Shown: positions 45,517-54,554 of the stretch, piece after piece
Numbering within the stretch: the first letter of the stretch is position 1
How the letters are laid out: each line of letters opens with the position of its first letter
Source: Bacteroidales bacterium UBA5429
Lineage (GTDB): Bacteria; Bacteroidota; Bacteroidia; Bacteroidales; WCHB1-69
Length of the DNA stretch: 64,000 bases
Direction: 5' to 3'
NCBI GenBank assembly: GCA_002427605.1
Contig: DIRT01000020.1
Location: 26,674 to 90,673, forward strand
Notes under the pieces: model-generated
Told to the model about the DNA's origin: nothing
Databases searched by the model: none
What the model saw: only the letters and a program-made list of their open reading frames with translations
Translations under genes and position numbers: made by a program

Positions 45517-46158
45517 TTATACTAATCGTTCCTTAATCGCTTTAATAACAGCTTCAGATTTGGAATTTACTGCCAGTTTACGATAAATGCTGTTGATGTG
45601 ACCACACACAGTACCAATGGAAATATTGCAATGGTCAGCAATCATTTTGTAGCTATCTCCGGCAACAAGGCGTTTCAGTACATCCAATTCACGATTGGAA
45701 AGGGTGTACTCGTTTTGAATTTTATTGTTAGGAGAAGTGAAAAATTGGAGTACTTTACGTGCTATTTCACTTGACATCGGTGAGCCGCCATTTACCAACT
45801 CAATAATCGATTCAATAATTTGAACAGCAGATGCCTTTTTGAGCAAATAACCGGTGGCGCCGGCACGAAGTGCATCGAAAATCTTGTCGCGGTCCTCAAC
45901 GACGGTGAGCATCATTACGTTGATGTCAGGATATTTGTCTTTGACCAAACGGGTGGCATCAATACCGGAAAGGTAAGGCATCTCAATATCCATCAGGATC
46001 ACATCGGGCATTTCCGATTCGCAATTTTCAAGAATATTGCGACAATCGGGATATGCCCCGGCAAAACGTAGTTGTTCCGAACCTTTCACCAGGAAGGAAA
46101 GAGTTTCGCGCAACGCATCATTGTCTTCGTAAATGGTAACCTTAATTTCTGATTTCAT
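45517..46158 (-). CDS. NarL/FixJ-type response regulator
   Basis: 213 residues. Receiver domain 1-125: acidic pocket YEDND, phosphoacceptor D57 in VILMDIEMP, conserved T in MMLTVVEDR, K in GYLLKKASA. LuxR-type helix-turn-helix 148-208: LSNRELDVLKRLVAGDSYKM, IADHCNISIGTVCGHINSIY. It should be phosphorylated by the histidine kinase encoded 127 bp upstream. Its own promoter has a weaker copy of the palindrome, so it probably regulates itself. Confidence 0.95.
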   Translation of the reverse strand: MKSEIKVTIYEDNDALRETLSFLVKGSEQLRFAGAYPDCRNILENCESEMPDVILMDIEMPYLSGIDATRLVKDKYPDINVMMLTVVEDRDKIFDALRAGATGYLLKKASAVQIIESIIELVNGGSPMSSEIARKVLQFFTSPNNKIQNEYTLSNRELDVLKRLVAGDSYKMIADHCNISIGTVCGHINSIYRKLAVNSKSEAVIKAIKERLV

Positions 46159-46211
46159 TTCTTTCCGGATTTACAATATATGAGAGCGCAGATATCTTTG
46201 TCAATCGATTG

Positions 46212-46259
46212 CAATAATAATACTTATGCTCTTTTTTCTCAATAATAGGAATATATGGT
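46212..46259 (-). promoter_or_regulatory. Palindrome promoter 4, response regulator gene
   Basis: Degenerate palindrome ATAATAGGAATATATGGT (46242-46259), 22 bp, then TATTATTG on the minus strand (46212-46219), one base off TAnnTTTG. TAAGTA before the -7 matches promoter 2. Leader about 45 nt. Confidence 0.65.
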
Positions 46260-46285
46260 TTTGTTAAATTAATAATTGACATAAA

Positions 46286-49200
46286 TTACTCTACATTAGC
46301 AATAAAAGTTATAACTGTTCCCTGACCAATATGAGATTGAACAATTACTTTTCCACCTACTTTTTCACCACGATATTTCATGTTGCGTAGTCCATTTCGT
46401 GTATTCTCCCGGGATGTGTCAAATCCTTTTCCGTTATCTTTTATCTTCATTTTTAAAACAGAATGAGAGAAAGAAAATTCAATTTTTGCCTCTGAACATT
46501 CGGAATATTTTGCCATGTTGTTTACTGCCTCTTTTGCAATTAAAAACAGATTTCGACGCATATCCATTGAAATTTTTAAAGATGTTACATTATCGGGAAC
46601 AATAATGGATAACTTCACATCTAACGGCTCCAAAAGCGGTATGGCATATTCCCTTATACGCACTATAATGTTGTAAAAACTATCGTTTTGAGGATTGACA
46701 GACCAAATAATATCATCCATCGATTCGAGCATGTTTTTTGCATTTTTTCCTATTTTGCTAAGCATCTCTTCTGCATTGGGACTGTCATCCAGTCGGGATT
46801 GCAATAAATCGCTCATAATAGAGATGCTACTGAGTGTAGAGCCAATGTCGTCATGCAAATCAGATGCGATTTTTGTACGAATTTGCAGTTGCTTTTCCTT
46901 GTGCCTCTTTCGGTTTAGATGTAGAAGATAACCAATAGCTATGATTGCGATAGATGCCAGCGATATAAACCACCATGTTCTCCAAAAAGCTTGCTTTACT
47001 CTGAATTCAACCGATTTGTTGTATCCTAACCAAACACCTTTGTATGAAACATCTACTATAAAACGATATTTCCCCGGTTTTAAGTTGGTGTAACGGGCTT
47101 CCAGTATAGTAGTTGGCGAATTCCAGTCATTTTCCAAACCCTCTAGTTTGTACCGATAACGAACCTGGCTGTAATCCTCAAAACAGATTGCCGTGTAACC
47201 AAAAGTAATATTATTTCGATTGTACTTAACGGCACGCGGAGTTTCTCTTTTATAATAAGGATTCCAATCGAGAACCGGTTGACCGTTAATGCTGACTCTT
47301 TCAATAATTAAGTTCGATACACTGGATTGTGAATATTTTTCTATTTCATTGAGCCAGTTGACACCCACTTGTCCGGCACAAAAAACATTTCCGTATCGGT
47401 CAACCATGATTTTATTATCTCCGCTGATATTTGCCAACAAACCGTTCCGCTCGTCTGTCAACATAAAAGAATTGTCGTAGGGATTGAGGTATAGTAAACC
47501 GTTATTGACCATCCACAACCCGCCATGCTTGTCGGAAGTCATATGAAGTACGCTAAGATCTTTGAGCCCGTTGTCTGTTTGATATATCTCGAAATTGAAT
47601 CTGTTTTTAACTTTTTCTTCAATCTTAATCAATCCTTGCCCTTCTACTGTGAGCCATATGCCATGGTTTGTATCTTTTACTATAGAATAGGTGTAACCGT
47701 CTCTGACTCCAATTGTTTGTAGTCTTAAAGGAATTTTACGTGAAAAAGTTTCTGTTATAGGATCAAATGTGCAAAAACAGGTACGGCTTCCAATCCAAAT
47801 TCGTCCATATTGATCCTCTTCAATAGCTCTGAAATAAGTAGTACCGTATAATGAATTAAACTCTTTGGGATTATGTGTAAAATAATCTGCTTTTGTTCGT
47901 TGAGGATTGAGACGTATAATTCCCGAACTACTTGTTCCTAACCATAAGTTTTGTCTGCTGTCTTCGAATATTTTAAAAAAAGTGCCATTCCAAACAGTAT
48001 TGGGCTTTCTGTAGGTGAGATAATATGGTTTTAAACTCTGACTTTGTTTGTCAATGTACCAAAGACCGCGATTCGAGGTGGCTACCCAGATAACTCCGTG
48101 ACTATCCTTGAAAATATCGTTGGTGTTAAACATCTCTTCTTTGTCATTCTCAGGTTGGTAATAAGTCCATTCTTGAGTAGTACTATTCCAACAAGGTACA
48201 CCGTAACTTTCCCAATATAATCCAAAATAGTATTCATCCGTTTCTTCATCGTGTAAAGTTGTCGATACCCAGTTATGAGAGAAAGGAATATCAAGAATTT
48301 GAAATTGCTTTGCTCTTAGGTTTTGTCTCCAGAGTCCATCTTTATTGCTTAACCAAAGTGCTCCATCTTTTAGTCGAAAAATACTCAGATTGGCTCTGTT
48401 AAGTACATCGTAAGTTTGTTTTTGATCAGGAGGTGATAACTTTTCACTGTTTTTATTAAAAATATAAAACCCTCTATCCCAGTCACATATCCATATTTCA
48501 TCTTCGTTTTTGAGCATAAAATCATTGATTGCCCGAATTTTTTTCGTTGTATCTATTCGTTCGTCAAAATCGGGGTAGCTGAAGTTTTTCCAGGTCTCCG
48601 TTGCCATATCAAAACGGGGTATTCCGGAAATCCAGCACAAACACCACAAATAATCATCCTCTTGTCTGAATTTGTATACGGGAGGCTGGGAACGCCAAAA
48701 GGAAGCTTCCATGTTGGGATAGAATTTGTGGATTCCATTTCGCTTTTTGTCGAAACTGATTAACCCACATTCGGTACCTAACATTAACCAATTTTCATTT
48801 TTACTGTGTTGAATGATAGAGTATACCCTTTTTGCAAAAGCAGGATTTCCCTTCGGAATAGGTGGCGTTTTTAGATGATGATTGATGATGCCCGATAAAT
48901 CGGATTTAAAACTATAAAGTCCGTTTAATGCTGCAATCCAAATAGTTCCATCTTTATCACGGTAAAACTGATTGATCCATTCAACCGATTTTCCATCCTG
49001 GTCTTTTGTCAGATTGGTTATTTTTTCGGTGCGAATATCCATCATTGAAATTCCACATTTGCCACCGATACACAAAATGGTGTCACCCAGCAGATAAAGC
49101 GAGAGCAAATCGGTGTCGACAATAGAATTGGTGTCTCCGGGAATATTACGGAAGATTTTAAAATCGTGTCCGTCGTAACGCATGAGTCCATGCTTGCCCG

Positions 49201-49447
49201 CCAACCATACAAAGCCACGAGCATCTTGCACTATGGCTAAAATATCACGGATAGGTTCATCTCCGGGTAGCCTGATTTCGTTGAAAACATATTCCTCAGT
49301 GCGTGGTTTGAGCGGTAATGTAAGGGTTTGAGCAATTGTAATGAAAGGAAACATGAGCAGAAGTAAAATTACTGCTGCTGCCAAGCGGAAAGGTTGCAAC
49401 CTTCTCCCCCTAAGTTTTAACGCTCGGATAGGACATGTGTAAAACAT
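46286..49447 (-). CDS. Propeller/Y_Y_Y sensor histidine kinase
   Basis: 1053 residues. An N-terminal signal/anchor lies at 22-40; residues 55-700 form two-component-regulator propeller repeats (VWLAGKHGLMRYDGHDF, TIWIAALNGLYSF, VIWVATSNRGLWYI); 735-800 is the Y_Y_Y domain (RYRYKLEGLENDW, ARYTNLKPGKYRFIV); membrane helix 825-844; HisKA_3 dimerisation helix with H865 in SDLHDDIGSTLS; HATPase with KEAVNN near 972 and DNGKGF near 1004. The periplasmic half is like SusR/HTCS sensors, but no receiver or AraC domain is fused; the response regulator is separate. The ligand is likely a sugar or its cell-surface product, by family analogy only. Confidence 0.93.
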   Translation of the reverse strand: MFYTCPIRALKLRGRRLQPFRLAAAVILLLLMFPFITIAQTLTLPLKPRTEEYVFNEIRLPGDEPIRDILAIVQDARGFVWLAGKHGLMRYDGHDFKIFRNIPGDTNSIVDTDLLSLYLLGDTILCIGGKCGISMMDIRTEKITNLTKDQDGKSVEWINQFYRDKDGTIWIAALNGLYSFKSDLSGIINHHLKTPPIPKGNPAFAKRVYSIIQHSKNENWLMLGTECGLISFDKKRNGIHKFYPNMEASFWRSQPPVYKFRQEDDYLWCLCWISGIPRFDMATETWKNFSYPDFDERIDTTKKIRAINDFMLKNEDEIWICDWDRGFYIFNKNSEKLSPPDQKQTYDVLNRANLSIFRLKDGALWLSNKDGLWRQNLRAKQFQILDIPFSHNWVSTTLHDEETDEYYFGLYWESYGVPCWNSTTQEWTYYQPENDKEEMFNTNDIFKDSHGVIWVATSNRGLWYIDKQSQSLKPYYLTYRKPNTVWNGTFFKIFEDSRQNLWLGTSSSGIIRLNPQRTKADYFTHNPKEFNSLYGTTYFRAIEEDQYGRIWIGSRTCFCTFDPITETFSRKIPLRLQTIGVRDGYTYSIVKDTNHGIWLTVEGQGLIKIEEKVKNRFNFEIYQTDNGLKDLSVLHMTSDKHGGLWMVNNGLLYLNPYDNSFMLTDERNGLLANISGDNKIMVDRYGNVFCAGQVGVNWLNEIEKYSQSSVSNLIIERVSINGQPVLDWNPYYKRETPRAVKYNRNNITFGYTAICFEDYSQVRYRYKLEGLENDWNSPTTILEARYTNLKPGKYRFIVDVSYKGVWLGYNKSVEFRVKQAFWRTWWFISLASIAIIAIGYLLHLNRKRHKEKQLQIRTKIASDLHDDIGSTLSSISIMSDLLQSRLDDSPNAEEMLSKIGKNAKNMLESMDDIIWSVNPQNDSFYNIIVRIREYAIPLLEPLDVKLSIIVPDNVTSLKISMDMRRNLFLIAKEAVNNMAKYSECSEAKIEFSFSHSVLKMKIKDNGKGFDTSRENTRNGLRNMKYRGEKVGGKVIVQSHIGQGTVITFIANVE

Positions 49448-49471
49448 GCTGCAAATATAGCTAACTTTTTT

Positions 49472-50714
49472 TTATTTTACAATAAATTTAGCACTAAAAT
49501 CTTCTCCTGCCTTAGTGGTAAGTTTGACCAGGTATAGACCTGCAGGAAGTGTAGTGATGTCGTAACTGAACTCCGTACCGGTAAACGCAAAGACTGCTAC
49601 CTCTTTACCAATCATATTAAATAAACTTACTGAGTATACATTTTCTTCCGACATGCGTAACATAATGTGGTCAGTAGCAGGATTAGGAGAAATGATCAAC
49701 GCTCCATCTGCTACACCTTCCTCAACCCCCACAGTGCTCCATTCTGAATCGAAAAGTAATTGAGTAGTACCATTGCCAAATAGTTCATGTGCAAAGCAGA
49801 CTTCTGTTCGGGTAGGGTCAATATCAATTACAGGGGAATAATAACGATAATCTCCCGTGGTGTTTAAAGAAACAAAGGCAGTGTGAGGAAATGCCTGATC
49901 TCCTACGGCATCAATATAGGATACTGTTCGATAATCTATCTTACTTTCATTCTCACTATTTTGAGTGAATACGAGTAGGTAGTTGTTATTGACTTTGTCG
50001 TATGTTATGTCGGCACACTCATCATTGGCAAAAGAAAAAGCGGCAGCAAAACTCCAGTTTAAATTATCCAACGTGTGAGCACTAAGATTATAACTGGGTC
50101 TTGGATAAACTCTTAAGACATCCCAATCTTCTTCACAATAATCATTATAAAAACTAGAGTAAATAATCATAAAGTTGTATGGCTCATTTAGGGTGTTGTT
50201 GCACAACCATTGAATGGCAGCCATGTATCATGGGGACTGCGCGCATTGGTGGATATGGCCACATCGTGATTTACAGTCTGATCAACACTATAACTGTATG
50301 CGATAGTTCCATTACTTCCATCAGCGTCCATTTTCATCAAATACACATTGGCATTTCCTGTCGCTGTGTTATTATCCGCATATACATACCAAATCTTAAT
50401 GTTTGATTCACTATTACCTGTAACAACGAAATCGCGCCGCCTTGTGTATTGCCCGCGGGAATAACCTGATACATAATTTGCTGGAAAGTAACGCCTCCAT
50501 CTGTGGAGCGATAAATCCTTGTTTCTGCACTACTTTCACTATATTTATTCATCATAACATAGATCCAGCCGTTGTCAGCAACCGAAATTTGGGGTTCTAT
50601 CCTATATTCCGAATCGCATTCATGCAATAGGATGTCATCGGCAAATCTTTGAGCTTGTAAAGAAAAACTCAATGCAAATAGGAGAACTAATGAGAGATAT
50701 AACTTTGCTTTCAT
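49472..50714 (-). pseudogene. Decayed paralogue of the T9SS protein (frameshift plus internal deletion)
   Basis: Start and signal MKAKLYLSLVLLFALSFSLQ at 50714; first 90 residues match the intact gene at 42472-44028 (RFADDILLHECDSEYRIEPQ against KFGDDILLHECSSNYWIKPK). Near 50435 one base is missing in GGCGGCGCG, shifting frame; read in the shifted frame, the match goes on to NARSPHDTW near 50225. There the match jumps to IQWLCNNTL, skipping about 109 paralogue residues, and the frame shifts again. The tail to 49472 keeps a full sorting domain (SPNPATDHIMLRM to AKFIVK). Two lesions make function unlikely. Confidence 0.85.
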
Positions 50715-50752
50715 GTTATTGATCTGTAATTAGAATAAAAAATATATTCTTT

Positions 50753-51295
50753 CTACCTGATTAAACGGAAATTGGCCATAAAGTCCATCTCAAGCTTTAA
50801 ACGTAGTGGTACAGATGGTCTTATGCCAACAAAAATGACATGTAATTGGTCGTTTTGGAGTTGGTCTAATAACTCACCATTCACAATAGTAAAACGTAGC
50901 TTTGAGCCTTCGACTATATCTGCTCTGGCTACCAAATTAGATAAACTGTCCATATTGTCAAAATAGAGCTCTGCTCCTATAAATTTACTCATGTCATAGC
51001 CGGCAGGAATCTCCTCTTCAAGAGTCCCTTGTGTGAGTAAAAATGATTTGAGCTGCTCAAAAGAAACATTTTGAGCCTCCATAGCTTGTGCAATGTTAAG
51101 ATAAATGATACCATTATAAAGTACTTCTTTGACTTTAGGAGAGTTTTCTGCTGATTTGGATGCAGGTTCAACATCAAATACTATTGTTTGATTTTTAACA
51201 GGAATATCTATGCTTAGAAGTTCTTCCTGACATGATATCATCGTTACTGCCAAAATTAAGAAAAGGCTGATAATTGGTAATAATTTTCTTTTCAT
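50753..51295 (-). CDS. Putative lipoprotein, function unknown
   Basis: 180 residues. Lipobox VTMISCQEEL (Cys 22). The mature part has a helical stretch (NIAQAMEAQNVSFEQLKSFL) between beta-like segments (QTIVFDVEPASKSAEN, LRFTIVNGELLDQL). Not recognised. It ends 39 bp before the decayed T9SS gene, and no TAnnTTTG element is clear upstream. Confidence 0.65.
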   Translation of the reverse strand: MKRKLLPIISLFLILAVTMISCQEELLSIDIPVKNQTIVFDVEPASKSAENSPKVKEVLYNGIIYLNIAQAMEAQNVSFEQLKSFLLTQGTLEEEIPAGYDMSKFIGAELYFDNMDSLSNLVARADIVEGSKLRFTIVNGELLDQLQNDQLHVIFVGIRPSVPLRLKLEMDFMANFRLIR

Positions 51296-51387
51296 GACGC
51301 TCTGTTTTATTTGTTAATTTTCTATTATAATTAACCGCAGATATACAAATTTTTTTAATTAATAATACTTAAAATCAACAGAATATG

Positions 51388-52002
51388 TTAATCCATTGCA
51401 ATCACTTCTGTATTAGCCACTTTTTCCAGTTGCCCAACAATAGCCTCTGCCTCAACTTGATGAACCAAAAATTGAATCCGGATATCCATTTCGAACTGTT
51501 GATCTCGGATGGTCACACTGTCACTTTTTAAAATATTCATCACACTATTGATCGATTCATATCGCGTTGTAACCTGAAACTTCTTTTTGATATATTTTTC
51601 AATGATGGTGGCATTCTCCAGAGCATCCCGGGAGGCTTCCTTATATGCTCGAATCAGTCCGCTGACCCCCAATTTGATTCCCCCAAAATAACGTACTACC
51701 ACTAAAAGCACAAAAGTTAACTCCTTCGATAAAAGTTGTCCATGAATCGGACGCCCGGCAGTCCCGGAAGGCTCTCCATCATCATTGATGCGATAGGTAG
51801 ATTGGTCATAATCAAGTATATAAGCATAGCAATGGTGCCTTGCGTCGTAATATTTTTTCTTGATTTCGAGCAATTTCTCCTTGATCTCTTCCTCATCCAG
51901 AACCGGTATGGCGAACGCAATAAACTTACTTCCCTTCTCCCGGTAAACTCCTTCCGCAACCGCTGCGATCGTTTTATAGCTGCTTTGAAGTTGTTTTGAC
52001 AT
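51388..52002 (-). CDS. YigZ/IMPACT family protein
   Basis: 204 residues. N-terminal IMPACT domain: YREKGSKFIAFAIPV, ARHHCYAYIL, NDDGEPSGTAGRPI, VVVRYFGGIKLGVSGLIRAY. C-terminal DUF1949-like domain from about 135. The family binds nucleic acid or ribosome-related factors in other organisms; the bacterial role is unsettled. Its start lies 29 bp inside the end of ribD, so it is translated from the same message. Confidence 0.93.
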   Translation of the reverse strand: MSKQLQSSYKTIAAVAEGVYREKGSKFIAFAIPVLDEEEIKEKLLEIKKKYYDARHHCYAYILDYDQSTYRINDDGEPSGTAGRPIHGQLLSKELTFVLLVVVRYFGGIKLGVSGLIRAYKEASRDALENATIIEKYIKKKFQVTTRYESINSVMNILKSDSVTIRDQQFEMDIRIQFLVHQVEAEAIVGQLEKVANTEVIAMD

Positions 52003-52996
52003 ATTCGAAATATCGGCTTTTTAGTTCATTATTCCGTTGATAATGAATGATTTTGTTATTTATTATGAATTTAAAATCAAGGGGGGGAGGCAATGTATCG
52101 CGGTTAGGTGCGGCAACCCCTTCTTCCCATTCTTGATCCCCTATAAACACAAGTATCTCATCCCACAGTTGTTCTGCAATGAAATATTCTAACGTTTTTT
52201 TGCCCCCTTCAATAATGACGGATTGAATCTTGCGTAGATTAAATTCGTAGATAAATTGTTCCTTTTTATCGGGTATAATGGTAAATGGGTTGGGAGCGGT
52301 ACGTGCCAAATCACGAGTAAACACAAAACGATAGGGTTGTAAAGTGCCGTACAAACGATTGGTAAGCTGTGGCTCATCATTGATCAAGGTGTTGTACCCA
52401 ATAGCAATCGCCTGCTCCTCCTGACGAAGTTTGTGAGATAAAACACGAAGTACCTTGTTGGTAATCCAATACTCTTCAGGTTTTCCACTCCGAACAATAT
52501 CCATCATACCGTTTTTCGTTTCAGCCCATTTTAGGATAAAATAGGGACGATGTAGCAGATGAAAAGTGAAAAAGCGCTTGTTTAACTCCAATCCCTCCTC
52601 TTCTAACAATCCGGTAGTAACTACAATGCCTGCATCTCGCATTCGCGCTATACCTCTGCCATTCACCCGGGGATTGGGATCCTGATTGGCAATCACCACC
52701 CGGGGAATATGGTGCTGGATGATCAAATCTGCACAAGGAGGTGTCTGACCATGGTGTGAACAGGGCTCTAGATTAACGTATAGCGTTGCTTTTTTGAGTA
52801 AACTCTGATCTTTCACACTCCGGATTGCCATCACTTCCGCGTGAGGAGCACCATATTGGGTGTGCCACCCTTCTCCGATGATGCGGTTGTCATGAACAAT
52901 TACACAGCCCACCATGGGATTGGGTTGTACTTTTCCTAATCCCAGCGCAGCCAACTGCAATACCCGCTCCATCCATATGCGATCCTCCATCATCAT
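51974..52996 (-). CDS. ribD: Riboflavin biosynthesis deaminase/reductase RibD
   Basis: 340 residues from the ATG at 52996, 1 bp after the DUF4340 stop (TAACATG); the frame extends to a TTG inside that gene but this is not needed. The deaminase half carries the zinc site GAPHAEVMAI with ATLYVNLEPCSHHGQTPPCA; the reductase half (from about 145) has FILKWAETKNGMMD, AIAIGYNTLINDEPQLTNR and SVIIEGGKKTLEYF. The two steps convert the GTP-cyclohydrolase product toward the ribityl pyrimidine. No FMN riboswitch is visible because the gene lies inside an operon. Confidence 0.95.
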   Translation of the reverse strand: MMMEDRIWMERVLQLAALGLGKVQPNPMVGCVIVHDNRIIGEGWHTQYGAPHAEVMAIRSVKDQSLLKKATLYVNLEPCSHHGQTPPCADLIIQHHIPRVVIANQDPNPRVNGRGIARMRDAGIVVTTGLLEEEGLELNKRFFTFHLLHRPYFILKWAETKNGMMDIVRSGKPEEYWITNKVLRVLSHKLRQEEQAIAIGYNTLINDEPQLTNRLYGTLQPYRFVFTRDLARTAPNPFTIIPDKKEQFIYEFNLRKIQSVIIEGGKKTLEYFIAEQLWDEILVFIGDQEWEEGVAAPNRDTLPPPLDFKFIINNKIIHYQRNNELKSRYFEYVKTTSKQL

Positions 52997-52997
52997 G

Positions 52998-54068
52998 TTA
53001 CTGCTTTGCAAAGTAAGATAAAGGTTGGATCTGTCTGTCGAAATAATGATATTGTAAACGATATAGAGTGGTTAAATCACCATTAAAGGTACCGTAACAT
53101 ACATCCCGATGAGCTACCATCTTGGGATCACCAATAGGAATGTCATCTTGCTCTTCTTGTACCAAATGCATCAAACGATAAAAACGAAGTTCAAATTTTT
53201 TCCCTTCAGTGTCCGTTAAAGTCAAAATTTTAAAAAGATCATTTTGGATAATGGTATCTCTTTCTCCGGGGGTAACTTCAGCGATAGAGAGATAGTTGCG
53301 CTCTCTGAACTCGGAAAGCATATCAATAACGCGGGTTGTATCGTAAGCGGTGAGCTGGTTACCATTTCCGTCAAAGAGAGAGAAAAAACGGGGTCCCTCT
53401 TTGGTAATCACAAACGATTCATTGGGGTTTTCCACGTCAACAGATTCCAATTTGGCAATTCGGGTAAGTTTAGTTTGAAAAAGTGTATGAGAGTACCAAT
53501 CTTTTGGAAATGGTGAAAATTGAGGGGTTACAAATCCTCTGAATCCGGGAATAGTAACCACAAAAGGCTCCTTCATTCCTTCAATTAAGGCGTAGTTACC
53601 CATATTGTCCATAATCGCTTCCCCCATGTAGTAGGTTTTGGTGATTCGCTCTTTAGTAGAAAAAGGAATTCCAAAAATTTTAAATTTGGGTGCAATTTGA
53701 TACACATCCACTTTGATTGCTTTGGTACTCAGCATCTTATTGATGGCACTCTGAGCAGTTTTGGCAACCGTTTGCTTAATAAACAGATTTTTAAGTGTAG
53801 AGAGCAAGTCATCCACATTGGCTTTCAGTGCCGGAATAGAGTCATCCACCATCCAGATACCGCTCTTCCGGGAAAGCAACACTTTGTTGCCATGCATGTC
53901 AGCCATAAAAATTTGAGTAACAGTATTGGTGTCTTTGATGGCAAAAATAGAACCCACCAAACTCCGCTCCTCCGGAGACAGAAAAACACCTTTTTTATCT
54001 AAAATAACCAAAGTCGAAGCCACAACCAAAACCGCAGCGATAATAATATAAAGTCTATTCTTTTTCAT
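52998..54068 (-). CDS. DUF4340 domain protein
   Basis: 356 residues. One N-terminal membrane helix (LYIIIAAVLVVASTLVIL), then a periplasmic region: IFMADMHGNKVLLSRKSGIW, VDDSIPALKANVDDLLSTLK, KTYYMGEAIMDNMGNYALI. DUF4340 proteins commonly accompany gliding-type ABC transporters (GldF/G) elsewhere, but none is beside it here. Function unknown. First in the operon with ribD and yigZ. Confidence 0.8.
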   Translation of the reverse strand: MKKNRLYIIIAAVLVVASTLVILDKKGVFLSPEERSLVGSIFAIKDTNTVTQIFMADMHGNKVLLSRKSGIWMVDDSIPALKANVDDLLSTLKNLFIKQTVAKTAQSAINKMLSTKAIKVDVYQIAPKFKIFGIPFSTKERITKTYYMGEAIMDNMGNYALIEGMKEPFVVTIPGFRGFVTPQFSPFPKDWYSHTLFQTKLTRIAKLESVDVENPNESFVITKEGPRFFSLFDGNGNQLTAYDTTRVIDMLSEFRERNYLSIAEVTPGERDTIIQNDLFKILTLTDTEGKKFELRFYRLMHLVQEEQDDIPIGDPKMVAHRDVCYGTFNGDLTTLYRLQYHYFDRQIQPLSYFAKQ

Positions 54069-54554
54069 GAATTAGTAAATTGAATACATTTAAAAACAAC
54101 CCGCAAAGATACAATGAAATTTCGGATTTCGGATGGAATCCAATTACGAATTACGAACCGAAAATATAATTGAACATGATTATTGTAGGGACAGGTCGCG
54201 ACCTGTCCTGGAATAATGAATAAAAATAGCGTCATGGTCGTAGAGACAGGGCATGCCCTGTCTCCATGATGTTGTTGTACAACAGATTGATTTTTGTGTC
54301 AAACATTTGATATTCATAGAATTACGAATTTAACAATTTAAATAAACCGCGATTGTAGGGGCAGGGCTTGTCCCTGCCCTTTGCCGAGTGGGGTGATAAA
54401 ATAATAAAAGAGACACCTCAAATCCTGCCCCCCTTTTATTTTTATTTCAAAAAAAGAAAAAAATAAAAATGGTATAGGCAAAATTAATCAAGAGCAAAAG
54501 TTTTCCAAATCCCCTCCTTTGGAGGGGGCAGGGGGAGGTCAAATTCCTTTTTCC
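54069..54554. repeat. Repeat mosaic between DUF4340 and the HtrA gene
   Basis: TTTCGGATTTCGGATGG (54118-54134); AATTACGAATTACGAACC (54140-54158); palindromes with cores AGGTCGCGACCT (54184-54209), AGGGCATGCCCT (54240-54264) and AGGGCTTGTCCCT (54354-54382); G-run/C-run element in minus orientation (54384-54450); CCCCTCCTTTGGAGGGG hairpin followed by CAGGGGGAGG (54511-54540). No gene seen. Confidence 0.8.

Noticed and set aside
51974..53011. FMN riboswitch before ribD or ribH
   Set aside because: Both genes lie inside operons with overlaps or gaps of 1-3 bp; no conserved RFN-like folding region could be fitted.
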